Positions 35,801-47,800 of a stretch of DNA of 64,000 bases are shown piece after piece. The notes under the pieces were generated by a model. It had not been told where the DNA came from, searched no databases, and was given only the letters and a program-made list of their open reading frames with translations. Position numbers and translations under genes: made by a program. Source of the DNA: Dermatemys mawii (Eukaryota; Chordata; Testudines; Dermatemydidae); NCBI GenBank assembly GCA_007922305.1, contig ML677373.1, positions 10,714,127-10,778,126 on the forward strand, given 5' to 3'. How positions within the stretch are numbered: position 1 is the first letter of the stretch; every line of letters begins with the position of its first letter.

Positions 35801-38800
35801 ATACCTGGGCATTGGATATAGTCAGCCGCACAAAGAGAGTCTGCCTAAGAAATGTCATACTAAAACAGACCAGTGGTCTATCCAGGCCTATACCCTGGCC
35901 CTCACTTTAACCAGTGGAAGTCACAAACCACAGATTACAATACTGTATCGGTGGCAAGTGGTGGGGAGTGTGTATGTTTCTGACCTCATCCAATGATCAG
36001 TTTATCCAGTGAAGCAGGGAAGTTGACATTCCTTATAATTTGAATCTCACCTTGTGCAAATGCAAGTGGGAGTATTCATATAAACATCTAATCCTCTGGA
36101 AAAAATTACAAGATATTTGCCTTAATAAACTACCACATCAGTGAGTTCCACAGGTTAACAGTGTTAATTTTTTTAAAAAATAAGTATAGTCCCAGCTGTA
36201 TACAAACTATTCATCTTTCTTTCCAGGACCCTCTCTTTCTCCTCCCCTGTAAAATGGCTAACAGAAACAGATAGATTGGATGGATAGTCATGTAGAAACA
36301 GAGGTGTTATTCATGTGAAATGCATAAATGATCAGAAATCTTAACTTGTTCTTTCTCCTTCGCTGAAGTTATTTCAGCAAGACAAAGCAGACAGGCACTT
36401 TCTGTTCCTGCTGCACCCTATGACCCAAGCGACCAGCCTCTCCAGCTGCAGAATGCTGTCAGTTTTCCATCTACATACATTCATGGCAAAAATGCAAAAC
36501 TTCAGCATTTTTTTTTAAAAAAGAAGACTGGGGGGATGGTAAGAGGCTGATTAATCCTAGAGCTCATTTGATGTTACCCTTTAAGGATTGCATATAGCTG
36601 CTAAGGACTTCATTATCGCTTTATCAAACTAATAGCCCTGCAGATCAATACAGCACAATACAAGAATTCCAAGCATGGATTTCACTGAGATTATCTTCCC
36701 TGCCAGCAACAACAAAAGAGAAACAGCTTTCTCTTTGAATTTAGCTGCGATCAGCACTACACTCGGCAGTGCAGTTATCTCTCTCTCCTCTACTTATTTC
36801 CCTCTCCAGGCTCTTTACAAGACTTGGGAGGAAAAACAACTTCTCAGTAGCATTAAAAGAAGAAAAGAAGCCACAATTTACCTGATTGGAGGGCAGAGGC
36901 AAAGGCAGCTGTGAAGGGGCTGATGAAGGTGGAAAGCAGGCCGCACAATGCGGCTGTTCCAACCCACAGAACCCGTGACACGCTCTGCTGATTAACCCAT
37001 CTGACCTGGGGGCTCAGGGATTTAATGGAAAAGAGGCCATGTATTCACCCCCATGTCAGAAGCAGTCTCATGGCTGTCAGATGTTTTCAGCTGAAGAGGC
37101 AGCTACATGGGCAGGGGAAAGCGTTCTTTCCCCAGGCACAGTCTAATCCTGTATGTTCCCACAGACATGGACTTTTACTGAGAGAGGAGCCTGGGCCTCT
37201 GAGTTTGGATGCCAAATCTCTCAAGAGGGGTTGGCTAGGGGCTTGGGCCCATCTCACTTTCTATCCATCTGACACTCCTTTGTGTCTCTTCTCTTTTTTT
37301 GTGTGTGGGGGGGGGAGTCCTCTGCTTTACACCACACTTTGCCCTCGCTCGCCCTCCCAGGCCCCCCTTGTTGCCATCTGGCACAGTGGTTGGGACTCTC
37401 CTTGGTGGGCTTTGGACTCCAGACTGAACCTGCAGCTGAAGAGAAGCTGAATCCTTTCTCCCCTTATTGTGCCCTCCCTGATGTCCCTGACACAAGTTTT
37501 CCACCACACCCATTCTCCTCCATGATGCTCCTGCAGAATGGCCAGCAAGTGGTGCTGTTAAGTAACATAGAGCCCAGCTCACCCCCGAAACTCACTCCCA
37601 TCCCTATCTGAGAGCTAACAGCCACTTCCCTTCCACAGCTCCCACCCTCTGGTAATTCAGGAAATGACAGAGGATGTGCGCGATTTGGTCTCTCCTCTTT
37701 GTGTCCCTGCTGGTGCCCTGAGACAGTTTCCCTTTCTCTGTGCCTCTCTCTTTGGCTATGGACTTCTCTCTCTAAATCTCCATCCTAGATACTTCCTCCA
37801 TCTTTCATTTCTCAGATGATTCCCCCATTCGTCATCCTCCATTCTGGCCTCACTAGCCCTATGTGTGGCATGAAGGATGCATGCAGCTCAGCCGCCACTG
37901 TTTTTTTTAGTTCCAATTCCAAACCTATTGAGGCAAAACTCTCCAATATGAAGTCAGGGCATGTTATTCCCCAGGTAAGCTAGTGTGGCCCTGTAGGAGG
38001 GCAATGACTCCTGCTGGTCATCCAGGAATTAGCTCATTTTCAGCACAGAGCACCCTCTTCAGGCTGGTGTCCCACTGTCTGCTGGCCCCGTGTCTCTCCC
38101 TGGACCTTAGTGCCCTGCACCTGGGGTGCTGCTCAATGGCAGTACCCTCACACTCCACCTCTGGGTCACCCCTCTCTAGGAAGCCCCCAACTCTCTGACC
38201 CCCACCTTGCCACAGTCTAGGCTACTGCCAGTCATCATCAAGCCCCCACTCCCTGGGGCAGACTGCAGCATAAAAGCCAGTCATCACAGCCCTGCAGCCT
38301 GGGGAGTACTAGCCTGGAGCTTCCCCAGTCTTGCTTCACTCCAAGGACCCTGCGCTCAGGCCCTGCTCCCTCTAAGGCTGAAGAAAGAGACCTGAGTACC
38401 TGCCTCCCAGCCTTTTTATACAGACCAGCAGGGCCCTAATTGCCCCATCCGCAGCTGTGGCTGCCCCACCCTCAGCTACTTTCCCTCTGCTGGGCTACCT
38501 TTCTTTAGCCCCAGCCTCTGCAGGGCTGCTTTTAACCCCCTCAGGGCAGGAGCAGGGTGGTCACCCCACTACAGCCCAAAGGGAACCCTGTGCATTCTAT
38601 GGACTTTTTCAAAGCTGCCTCTCTCCTGGGGACAGGTGGGAAAGCGTTGCCTCTCTATCTGCTCATTGCAGACCTCTTCCCATGCTGTAAGGGCTAAACT
38701 GCATTCCCAGCTCCCTGTGCTGCCTGCTCTCTGCTGGCAAGTTTATCCTTCTCACAAGGCACAGATCAGTTGAACGTCAGGTGTTTAGAATTCCCATGCC

Positions 38801-41800
38801 TTGCAATGTGAACAATGAGCAAGACAGAATGCCGTGTTTACCAACACTGGAATAGCTGGGGCTGAGGTGTGATAAACAGCAGAAGCCAAACAAGGAAGAA
38901 GCTGCATGTGCGAGAGCTGCGTTTTATAAAGGACACTGTCTTTATGTATGCAGCCAAATGGGACAACGTGATTCAGCTGACATGCTGACTGAATGAGGCA
39001 GAAGTTTCTAATCCCAGTTCTGGTGACCTTGGGCAAGTCAGTTCCTCGCTGGGTGACTCAGTTTTCCCATCTGTAAAAGGGGCGTGTGTGATATTCACCC
39101 TTCTGTGTGAAGCACCTGAATAGAGAAGTTATCTAAGGATTAGTCACTGTAGTGTTCAGAAAAGGGAGAGCGTGATAGCATTCGCAAAAGCCAGCTTTAG
39201 TGTAGGCAGCTGGTGGGCATATTCTCCCTCCAATAGTGCCTGGACTCTAGCACAGCACACTATCCTGGTGTGGGTGTCACAGAGTGGAGGGAGGGAGAGA
39301 TAGCTCAGTGGTTTGTGCACTGGCCTACTAAGTCCAGGGTTGTGAGCTCAAGCCTTGAGGGGGCTATTTAGGGATAGGGCAAAAAATCTGTCAGGAGACA
39401 GCACTTGGTCTTGCTAGTGTAGGCAGGGGACTGGACTTGATGACCTTTCAAGGTCCTTCTAGTTCTATGAGAGAGGCATATCTCCATAATTTTTCAATCA
39501 TTTGGCAGAGATCCATTTGTCAGAATTGTCAATATGAAACTTCTTCCACATGCCAGGGGCTCTGCTGAGATCATCGAACTTGTTTTGACCTGATCAGAAC
39601 TGGGAGGCACATGGCTTGAAGTAAACAACTAATGCACTGTACCACTGCACCAGGAAGCCTCTTCCATGCGGTACTGCGTTATTGTTTACAGAGCACCAAC
39701 AATGCCCTCAGCTCTGTAGAATACATCAAATTCTGGGCCAGATGCCCATTGACACCAGCTGAGGATCTAGCCCAATATCCATTCCTGCCCCACAGAGCTT
39801 ATACTTGAACAGACAGAAGCCAGGATGCCCTGGCAAATCCAGGGACAGCTAGTACTTACCAACCATGAGCCAGTTCCTGCCTACCTTATGTGAGCCCACT
39901 TCAAAGCATTCAAGCATGTACGTAAGCCCCTCGCTATTCGGCAAAGCACTTGAGCATGTTCTTAACATTAGGCATGACTGTAAGTGCTCTGTTGAGACGG
40001 GAGGGCTCTGGTGAACTGGGACCACTAGTGGTCTCACTGTTTGCAATACTCCTATGCTAAAGTAAATAGGATTTGGTCCTACTTGACGTGTCTGGCTAAT
40101 GCACAAAAATGTTCTGAAGATTGATGGTTATTAAAAAAATCTCTTAGTGTATGTTTTAAAGCATCTACAAAATACCCCTTGAGATTTACAACATTGTACA
40201 GCCTCTCTCCCGTGCACATTTACATTAAATGTCAGAGCAGAGTTTAAAACAATGACACATGGGGAGTGGGGTTATTCCAGAACCTGGGAATCAGAGGCAT
40301 CTGAGAAAAGTAATTTTCACATTGAAATCTAGTGAGGACAGAAGGCAGGTCTACACTGCCATTTATGTCAATGTAAATTACATCGCTCAGGGGTGTGAAA
40401 AAGATACACACCTCCCCGAGTGATGCAAGTTACAGCGACCCAACCGCTGTCCACACTGGCACTAGGTTGGCGGGAGATGCTCTCCTGCCGACATAGCTTC
40501 TGCCTCTTAAAGAGGTGGAGTAATTGTGCCGACAGGAGAGCACTTTCCCTGTGGCATACAGCATCTTCAGCAGACATGCTACAGCGGCGCAACTGCATCA
40601 GTGTAGCTCTTCTAGTGTAGACATGCCCTGAGTCTCAAAATGGTTTGAATTCAGGTTTGGATGAAATAAGCATGGAGATGCTTGTCTGCAGCTTAATCCA
40701 AATGATCTGAACTGTTTTGGCTGACAAGACTGAGCTGGAAATCGGATGTATATGGACTTTCTTCCTTACAGGTGCTTCTGCTCCTGGTGCTAGATGGAAG
40801 CTGGAGGTTCAGCGGAACGACAATGAGGAAGGGCAGAAAGTTAATCAAGTGTTTCTGAACTTCAAAAAGATTCTGTTTGAGAGACTGTATTTGATCCTGG
40901 GCTCATCAGCAGAACTTAGCTTGTCTGCAGGACATAAATGCTACAACTCAAGAGTAATACTTTGCTCTTATTTTGCATTGTTCATCTCTAGGCCTCAGGG
41001 GCACTTTACAAGGGAGGGCATCATTAGCCTCATGTTATAGATGGGGCAATGAGGCACAGAAAGGGGGCCTGGCTTGTCCAAGGTCACAGAGGATGTTTAA
41101 TGTCAACTCCTCAGTCCCACCCATCTCCAGCTCCTTGGTCATTGGACTATAGGGTTCTACCCTACCTACCCAATGTTAGACTGCACAACCCTTACCCAGC
41201 CTGGTGAGTATGACAGGCAGCCGTCATCTTGGCTGACACACTAGGAATTGAACCAGGGGCTTCTGGAGTTGCTGCTAAAGCGCCAGAGTTAGCAGCTTGT
41301 AACAGCTGCTATCTTCTGTCGATCAGCACAGAGGGGGACTTGTCACACATAACCATTGGTGACAGGTTTCAGAGTGGTAGCCGTGTTAGTCTGCATCAGC
41401 AAAACCAGCGAAGAGTCCTTGTGGCACCTTAGAGACTAACAAATGTATTTATTTATCAGGTAACCACTAGGTTACCTGAGCCCTTGCTGACAGGAGTAAA
41501 CCCATTGGACCTGATTTTCATTCACACGAAGGCTTCTCTTCATGCTCTGGCCATGTAAAATGGGCTCACTTTACCTACACACCCATATTAAACTCCTTTA
41601 CACTACCAGAGCCTTAGCCCTGGTCTACACTGGGTAAGGGGAATCGATCTAAGTTACGGAACTTTAGCTTTGAGAACAGCATAGCTGAAATCGACGTACC
41701 TAGATTGACGTACTGTGGCGTCTTCATGGCGGTGAGTCAACTGTTGGCGCTCCCCAGTCGACTCTGCCTGCGCCTCTCGCAGTGCTGGAGTATTGGAGTC

Positions 41801-44800
41801 GATGGGAAAGCACTCGGGGATTGACGTATTGCGTCGATCCTTGCCATAGTGTAGACCTGGCCTTAGTGTAAATGAGAATCAGGCCCATTGACTTAAACCC
41901 ACCACACAGGCCCTACTGCTCTGATTCTCCATTGACACACAATATGTTGTCACTTAGCGTGGTGGGTGTAAAAGCTTATCAAACCACAACAGGAGCCCTT
42001 TGCTCTCATTTTGCACCGGTGTGAGGAAATACACAAGATGGAGGACAGTGAAGAATCAGGAGGCAGGTATTTCTACCATGAGATATCACAGCTGCTCAAT
42101 ACTGATGGGTAACTAGGGGTGGTGGACCAAGCAACTGGTCCTGATCCTCCTCACAGACTGGGGGCTCTGGAATCCAGAGTTTGGATCCAGGCCCCTTTCT
42201 CCTGGGAAGCAAGTTGACAGGGCGCTATTCCATAGACCTTTTACGGCAGCTGGTTCCCAACAGTGAAAGAGTTTTAATGACATTTATTTAAAAATCCATA
42301 AGAAGCAAAGAGGAGTGAGACAATGAGAAATCAATGTAGCCCACAGAGCAAGGTGAATGCTGGAATCACTCACTGCAAGGGAGGGGGTTAGTAGCCACAA
42401 ATATTTCTGTGCCAAAAAAAGATTAAGTCAAAGATCTGTCATTTGCAAGGGGGGATAGGGGATTGAGGATGGGGAAGAAGCCTAGCCAAAGGTCTCCTTA
42501 CTGCAAGACTGTGCGCCGAGGCAGAAAGCATGTGCTGGGTAACTTCTAAATACATGTCATTGTTACAGGGATTTATATACCTGGGCTGCAATTGTGTGTT
42601 TTGATAGGAGGGTTTATTGCAAAGATATGCTGCTCTATGGAACGCAGACTGTAGCATCCAGAATAGGCTGCTAGGGCAGATTCAGTAGCTCTGGTAATAG
42701 AAAGGGTGAGCATGAGGAAGAAGAGAACCCAATACAGCATCAGGATAGAAACACCCACAGGTAGCAGCATGGGTTTAACCTACAGACGATGTGAGCTCAA
42801 TTGCAGACACACATTTTCTATTGATAATTTATAGTTAGTCTGAAATGCACCGTTAAATAAAGTAACAGATTAGCGTAATACAGTACCTGCAACTGGAACA
42901 TCCCGTGGAGGTGCATGGGAGAAAAAAAAAATCAAGAGAGGGTGATAATTAGCTCCTGCTGATGGATAATGGAAGCAAAAGCATTGAGCATGCTCCACAT
43001 AAAAGAGGGTAGAGCTCGGACCACCCCCAATAACCAATGCCATTGCTGGCCACACAAGAGAGGGTAGGGCTGTTTTCTTTCAAGAGGGTGTGCCTGTAGA
43101 GTGGGGTTATAGAGGTGCTATTTGTCTCCCTAGCGATGAAGCAGCATTGGAACAGGAAGTCATTTGTCTGTCTCAGGAGCGGAATAGTGGAAAAGAGTTT
43201 TGCACCTACAGGCCATCAGCTTGTGGTCTGCGGTGTCTGTGGTGACTAAAAGTTGCTGCCAGCTGATGAGGAGAGGCAGTGTGGTTCAGTGGCTAGTGCC
43301 TGGACTAGTATTTAGGAAACCTGAATGCTCTTTCTGCCTGAGCCCGACCTGCTACGTGACCTTGCACAAGTAACTTCCCCTCTCTCTTTTCTCCGTCTGT
43401 CTTGTCCATTTAGATTGCAAGGCCTTTGGGGCAGGGACTGGCTCTGACTCTGTGCACTGGAACAAGGGGTCTCCTGTCCTGCTTGGGGCCTCTGCACATG
43501 ACTACAATAAAAATACTAACAAGAAAGAGATTCCACCGCTACATGTTGTCAGTTCAGCTCCTAAACAGTGAGTGTCCAGATCTTAACTGGTCCTGTAGCT
43601 GGAAGCTGAGCCGCTTTCTAAGATGCCTAGAATATCCATCCTGTTTCAATTTGGCTCATTCATTTCCATAGTCAGAGGGGTAGCCATGTTAGTCTGGAAT
43701 TGCAGAAGTGACAAAGAGTCCTGTGGCACCTTAAAGACTAACTGACTTCCATAATGTTATACTGGATCAGACCAGTGGGACCATCTAGGCCAGTATCTTG
43801 CCGCTGACAGGGGCCAGTGCCAGCTGCCTCAAAAGAAGGTGCAAGAAACCCTGGAGTGCAGGTGGACTGGTCACTGGGGAATATAATCCAGGGAATAATC
43901 CTACAGAGGCCAGTGGCAGGGATGAATTAAATTGCCAATTAGGTCTTTTCTATGCATTGATTTCTAGGAGTCTGCGCACATTAGCCCAGATTCTGATCCC
44001 TTTGAAGCCAATGGCAAAACTTCCATTGACTCCAGGGACCATCTTTTGGCTATTTGTGGCTGTTTGTTACTGTGGACTGACCATGTCAGTGCAGGCACCC
44101 ACCTTCCAGATGCTGGCTTCCTTCCCGTACACCACTGCCATGCTGCTTGCTTTGTTGGACTTAATGAACTGCCGCTCAGTCTCGTTGAGCTCCTCGGACA
44201 CAAAGCCCATGAAGGAGTTGTCGGGAGTGTGAGCTACAGAAACCAAGGGGAAAAGAAATACAGGTTTGGCTCTTGCCAGTGCACCAAGGGGGTCTTCCAT
44301 GGGTCACTATCTGCCCTCCCAAAGCCTCAGTGAGCCGCAGCATTTCGCCATTGAGGTCATTTATACTGAAGAATGGGACGGTTACCAGCGTCCATCGATG
44401 AGATGAAAACATTTCCAGGACCTAGGCCACATAGCTGGGAGTTTAACTATTGAGTTGAGCCCTGGTGTCACGGAGGCACTGGGGATCACTGGGCTGAAAT
44501 TCACACTGTTTCTCCGTGACTGTGTCACAGGTAATTCCTAGGCTGAATCCAGGATTCCCCTTCGCCTCCTCCACCTTCCTGTTGGGTAACAGTCCAGCTG
44601 CGTCTGCATCCCCAATCCCCCCTTCTCAGCCAAGCACCTTAACTGTGTGCTCAGCCCTCAGTGCTTCCCTCTCTGCAGAGAGACAGGGAGCGGGGGTGGA
44701 GAAGCTGCCTTCAGGTGTGTTCCGCAGGGGAATGTGGGTCAGGGCTCATTAGGGTAAGGAAGTATTTGGAGATGTTTGGAACCAGTCGAAGGTGCAGGCC

Positions 44801-47800
44801 ATGAGGTTTGAATTATTCTGTGGTGCTGAGGCATTCTCAGTCAAGAGACTCTGAAAGGTTTCTTGCATTAAAAAAAGGAAGAAAGGGGAAAAAAGCAAAC
44901 AAGAGCTATTAAAATCTACGAGCTGTGAACCGCCTGCAGGTCTCTTTAAAATATAAGTTGCTTCTTAGGCTGCCAGATAGATTATATCCAGCCAGGAGGA
45001 AAAATATTTGAGTCACAAAGCGTGTGATCGGTCACCAGGCTTACTGCCGACAAGTAAGACTCCTTTCCACTTGGCAGATTATTGGATAAATCTGAAGCAC
45101 CAGCCTCAATCCCTTCTCTAAAATCCTGCCTGACCTTCTCCAGAGAGGTGACTCTCCCGCTGAAAATAAATTCAGTGTTTGAAAACAATACCCCTTGCGT
45201 TTCACCTCCCTGCCCAATTCTCTCTTTCCTCCTTGTCTCCAAAGGCTTTTTTTTCCACTCTCTTCGCCTACTCGGATCAAGGCTGCACTCTCCTGCATGC
45301 AAGCGGCACAACTGGGCAGCTGATTTCAAATCTTCCCTTCCCCTGGCATCACCCTGGTGAATCCCACATGTGGCATGATGGGCCTTGCTGGCATGGGGGC
45401 TCAGTATGGGGGTAGGCAAGAGGCCTGTTTGCACCTTCCTTCGAGAGTGAGGTGTGAAGCCTACCCAGCCTCAGGACAGGATGTTCTTGTTGTTAAAGCA
45501 CTAGCCAAGGGTGCTAGCGATTTGGGTTCCAGTCCTGGCTCTGCCGCTGGCTCCTGTGGTGAGTTGCTTCATATCTCTGTGCCTCAGTTTCCCCTCTGTA
45601 AAATGGGGATAATAATCCTCCGCTTGTTTATTAAAGTGTGAGACCTTCAGGGTAAGGACTGTCCACACTATGCGTGTGTACAGTGCCTAGAACAACAGGG
45701 CCCTGATCCCGGTAGAAGCCTCTAGGTGTGCAGCTTAGTGGACTGGCATTCAGGAGATGTTGGTTCTATTCCCAATTCTGCTGCTGGGTGTCCTTGGGCA
45801 ACTCCTTTCTTCTGCCTCAGTTTCCCCATCTATTAAATGGGGGATAATGCTACTGACCTCCTTTGTGAAACACTTTAAGATCTACAGATGAAAAGCACTG
45901 GAAAAGAGCTAGGTACTAATCGTTGGGCAGAGAAAGGAGTCCATGTCCCTGCCTCTTGGCTGATACAACTCCCCTTTCACATTAGCATGGGTCACCCAGA
46001 CATGGCCAGGTACAGCAGCTCCTTCAGCCTGCTGCTCTATTTGGCATAATTCCTTCTTTCCAGCATTGTCTCCCTGTGCTTTTATTTTCTAGCCATAAAA
46101 TCCACCACTGCTGCAGGAGGAATGATTGGTTTGATCAGACAGCTCCCTGCAGAATCCCCGGGACTGAAAAATGGCCATGGTGGAGCAAAGTCCTTCACTC
46201 CCAAAAAACCTACGGGAGGAGGGGAACTGCTGGGGCAGACTGAGCACACAATTAGCAAAACAGTGGGAGGGGGACAGTAAAGTATGAAAGCTCATTAAAG
46301 TAACGGAGCCCATTAAGCAGGAGTTTCCTTGGAGCACATTGTCAAGGTTAGGGTCAGATGGAAGCAGGATGCATCCCATCCAGCATGCTTGGGAAAACAG
46401 CTTTGGGCTGTGGCGCAACATGCTTATAACCCTAGTATCTCTTTTGTGTCCCAGGCCTGGCATAGGGGGAAGGGGGTGTTATTTTCTGGCTACATCCCCA
46501 TATATCCCCTGTCAGACATCTCCCACTACTTTAATCCTACCAGCCTCAAGGGCACTTGATATTGCAGCCTCCATAGGTCTAAATGAGAAGGACTAGTTGG
46601 GACTCCCTTGAGTTCTTGTCAATGCACAGCTCAGCTGGCCAGAGGACACACTGATGGGCCATGTGAGATGCTTGCCATAGTGGGGAACCATAGGCCAGGG
46701 GACTGAGATACAAACCCAGGTATTCCTGAGAAGCTGCTTACAAATGGAAATGGAAGGCCCATCCCAGTAGGTATAAGGTGCTAATTGTGTGTGAAAATGC
46801 ACTTTTCTCAAGTGAACTGGACACATGTGAACCTCAAGCCTGTGGCAACGGATAGAGGGAATAGGAGCAAACCTGAGTTTGTGGGCTTTGAGCAAATCAA
46901 AGTCTGTTTTCCTGCCACTGAGGTTGCTTTGGGAAGTGTGGGAGCAGTGGTGACATGGGCAGTGGACTGGCAGAGTAATTCTGATACATCCAAGAACCTA
47001 TTTGTGCTTTTCGGACATTGGCCTTGGCCTGCAATGATAATCTAGTGATCAAGAAATAGAGCCAGGCAAAAAATAAAAAATCAGCAAATAATAAATTTGC
47101 TAAAAAATACATTTTTGGTGGCACCAGAACTCTATGAAAATTTGGGTTGAAGTTGTTAAATACTTTTGGCCAAAAAAACCCGCTGAAAACAAAAACTTTG
47201 AAAATGTCAAAATGTTTCATTTTGAAAATGTTTGGAATTGAAATTCAAAGCATTTAATTCAACCGTTACACATTTTTTTTCCATTTTGGTGGAAAACAAT
47301 CAGCTTCGATTTGAAACTAAGCACATTTTTTTCCGCTTTGACCTTTGAACCACCAAATAAACGATTTGCTCAGCTCTATCACCCAATCTGCAAATACAGT
47401 AAATAAATAAATAAAACCTCATTAGAAACAATTACCAAACAAGGGATCACTTACGAAACATAGTCATGAACTGCTTGGGGTTGAGGTTCCAGTACCCCCA
47501 GTTTGTCCGGTAGCCATGCAGAGTGGCATACTCCTCAAGGTTGTAGGCTGGTTCTGTCCCGAAGGTGTCAATGACCCGAACGCGACACCTGCCCAGGCAA
47601 GAGAGCAAAGGGCAATGGTTATATTCTGCTCCCATTCTGCAAACAAAGAGCATCAAGCCACAAGCTACAGGTTCGCCCTCTAGCATCAGCAGCCCAAGGA
47701 GAGGCTGTTAGTGCTGCTGAGAGTTCCAGTTAGCGGAACAACTGCTTTGAGAGAGATCTGAGAGTCCTAGAATCCAGTCTGTGCAGGGACAGTCCCTCAC

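Larger units (their letters stand above)
34876..44102 (-). other. MGAT5B intron between exons C and D (9.2 kb)
   Basis: The intron holds Harbinger-like elements (34999-35570, 40344-40627, 41617-41862), a candidate minus-strand LTR (about 37980-38573), a tRNA-derived SINE (39293-39476), MIR-like SINEs and SINE fragments (41361-41455, 43672-43742). Long stretches such as 36000-37900 show only low-complexity and C/T-rich sequence. Confidence 0.8.
44234..47454 (-). other. MGAT5B intron between exons B and C
   Basis: This 3,221-base GT-AG intron contains two adjacent MIR-like SINEs (45480-45915) and an A/T-rich TIR element (47057-47378). I see no other gene. Confidence 0.8.

Noticed and set aside
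39293..39476. Possible functional tRNA gene
   Set aside because: A- and B-box-like words are present but the cloverleaf is degraded and a CR1-like tail follows, so it is a tRNA-derived SINE.
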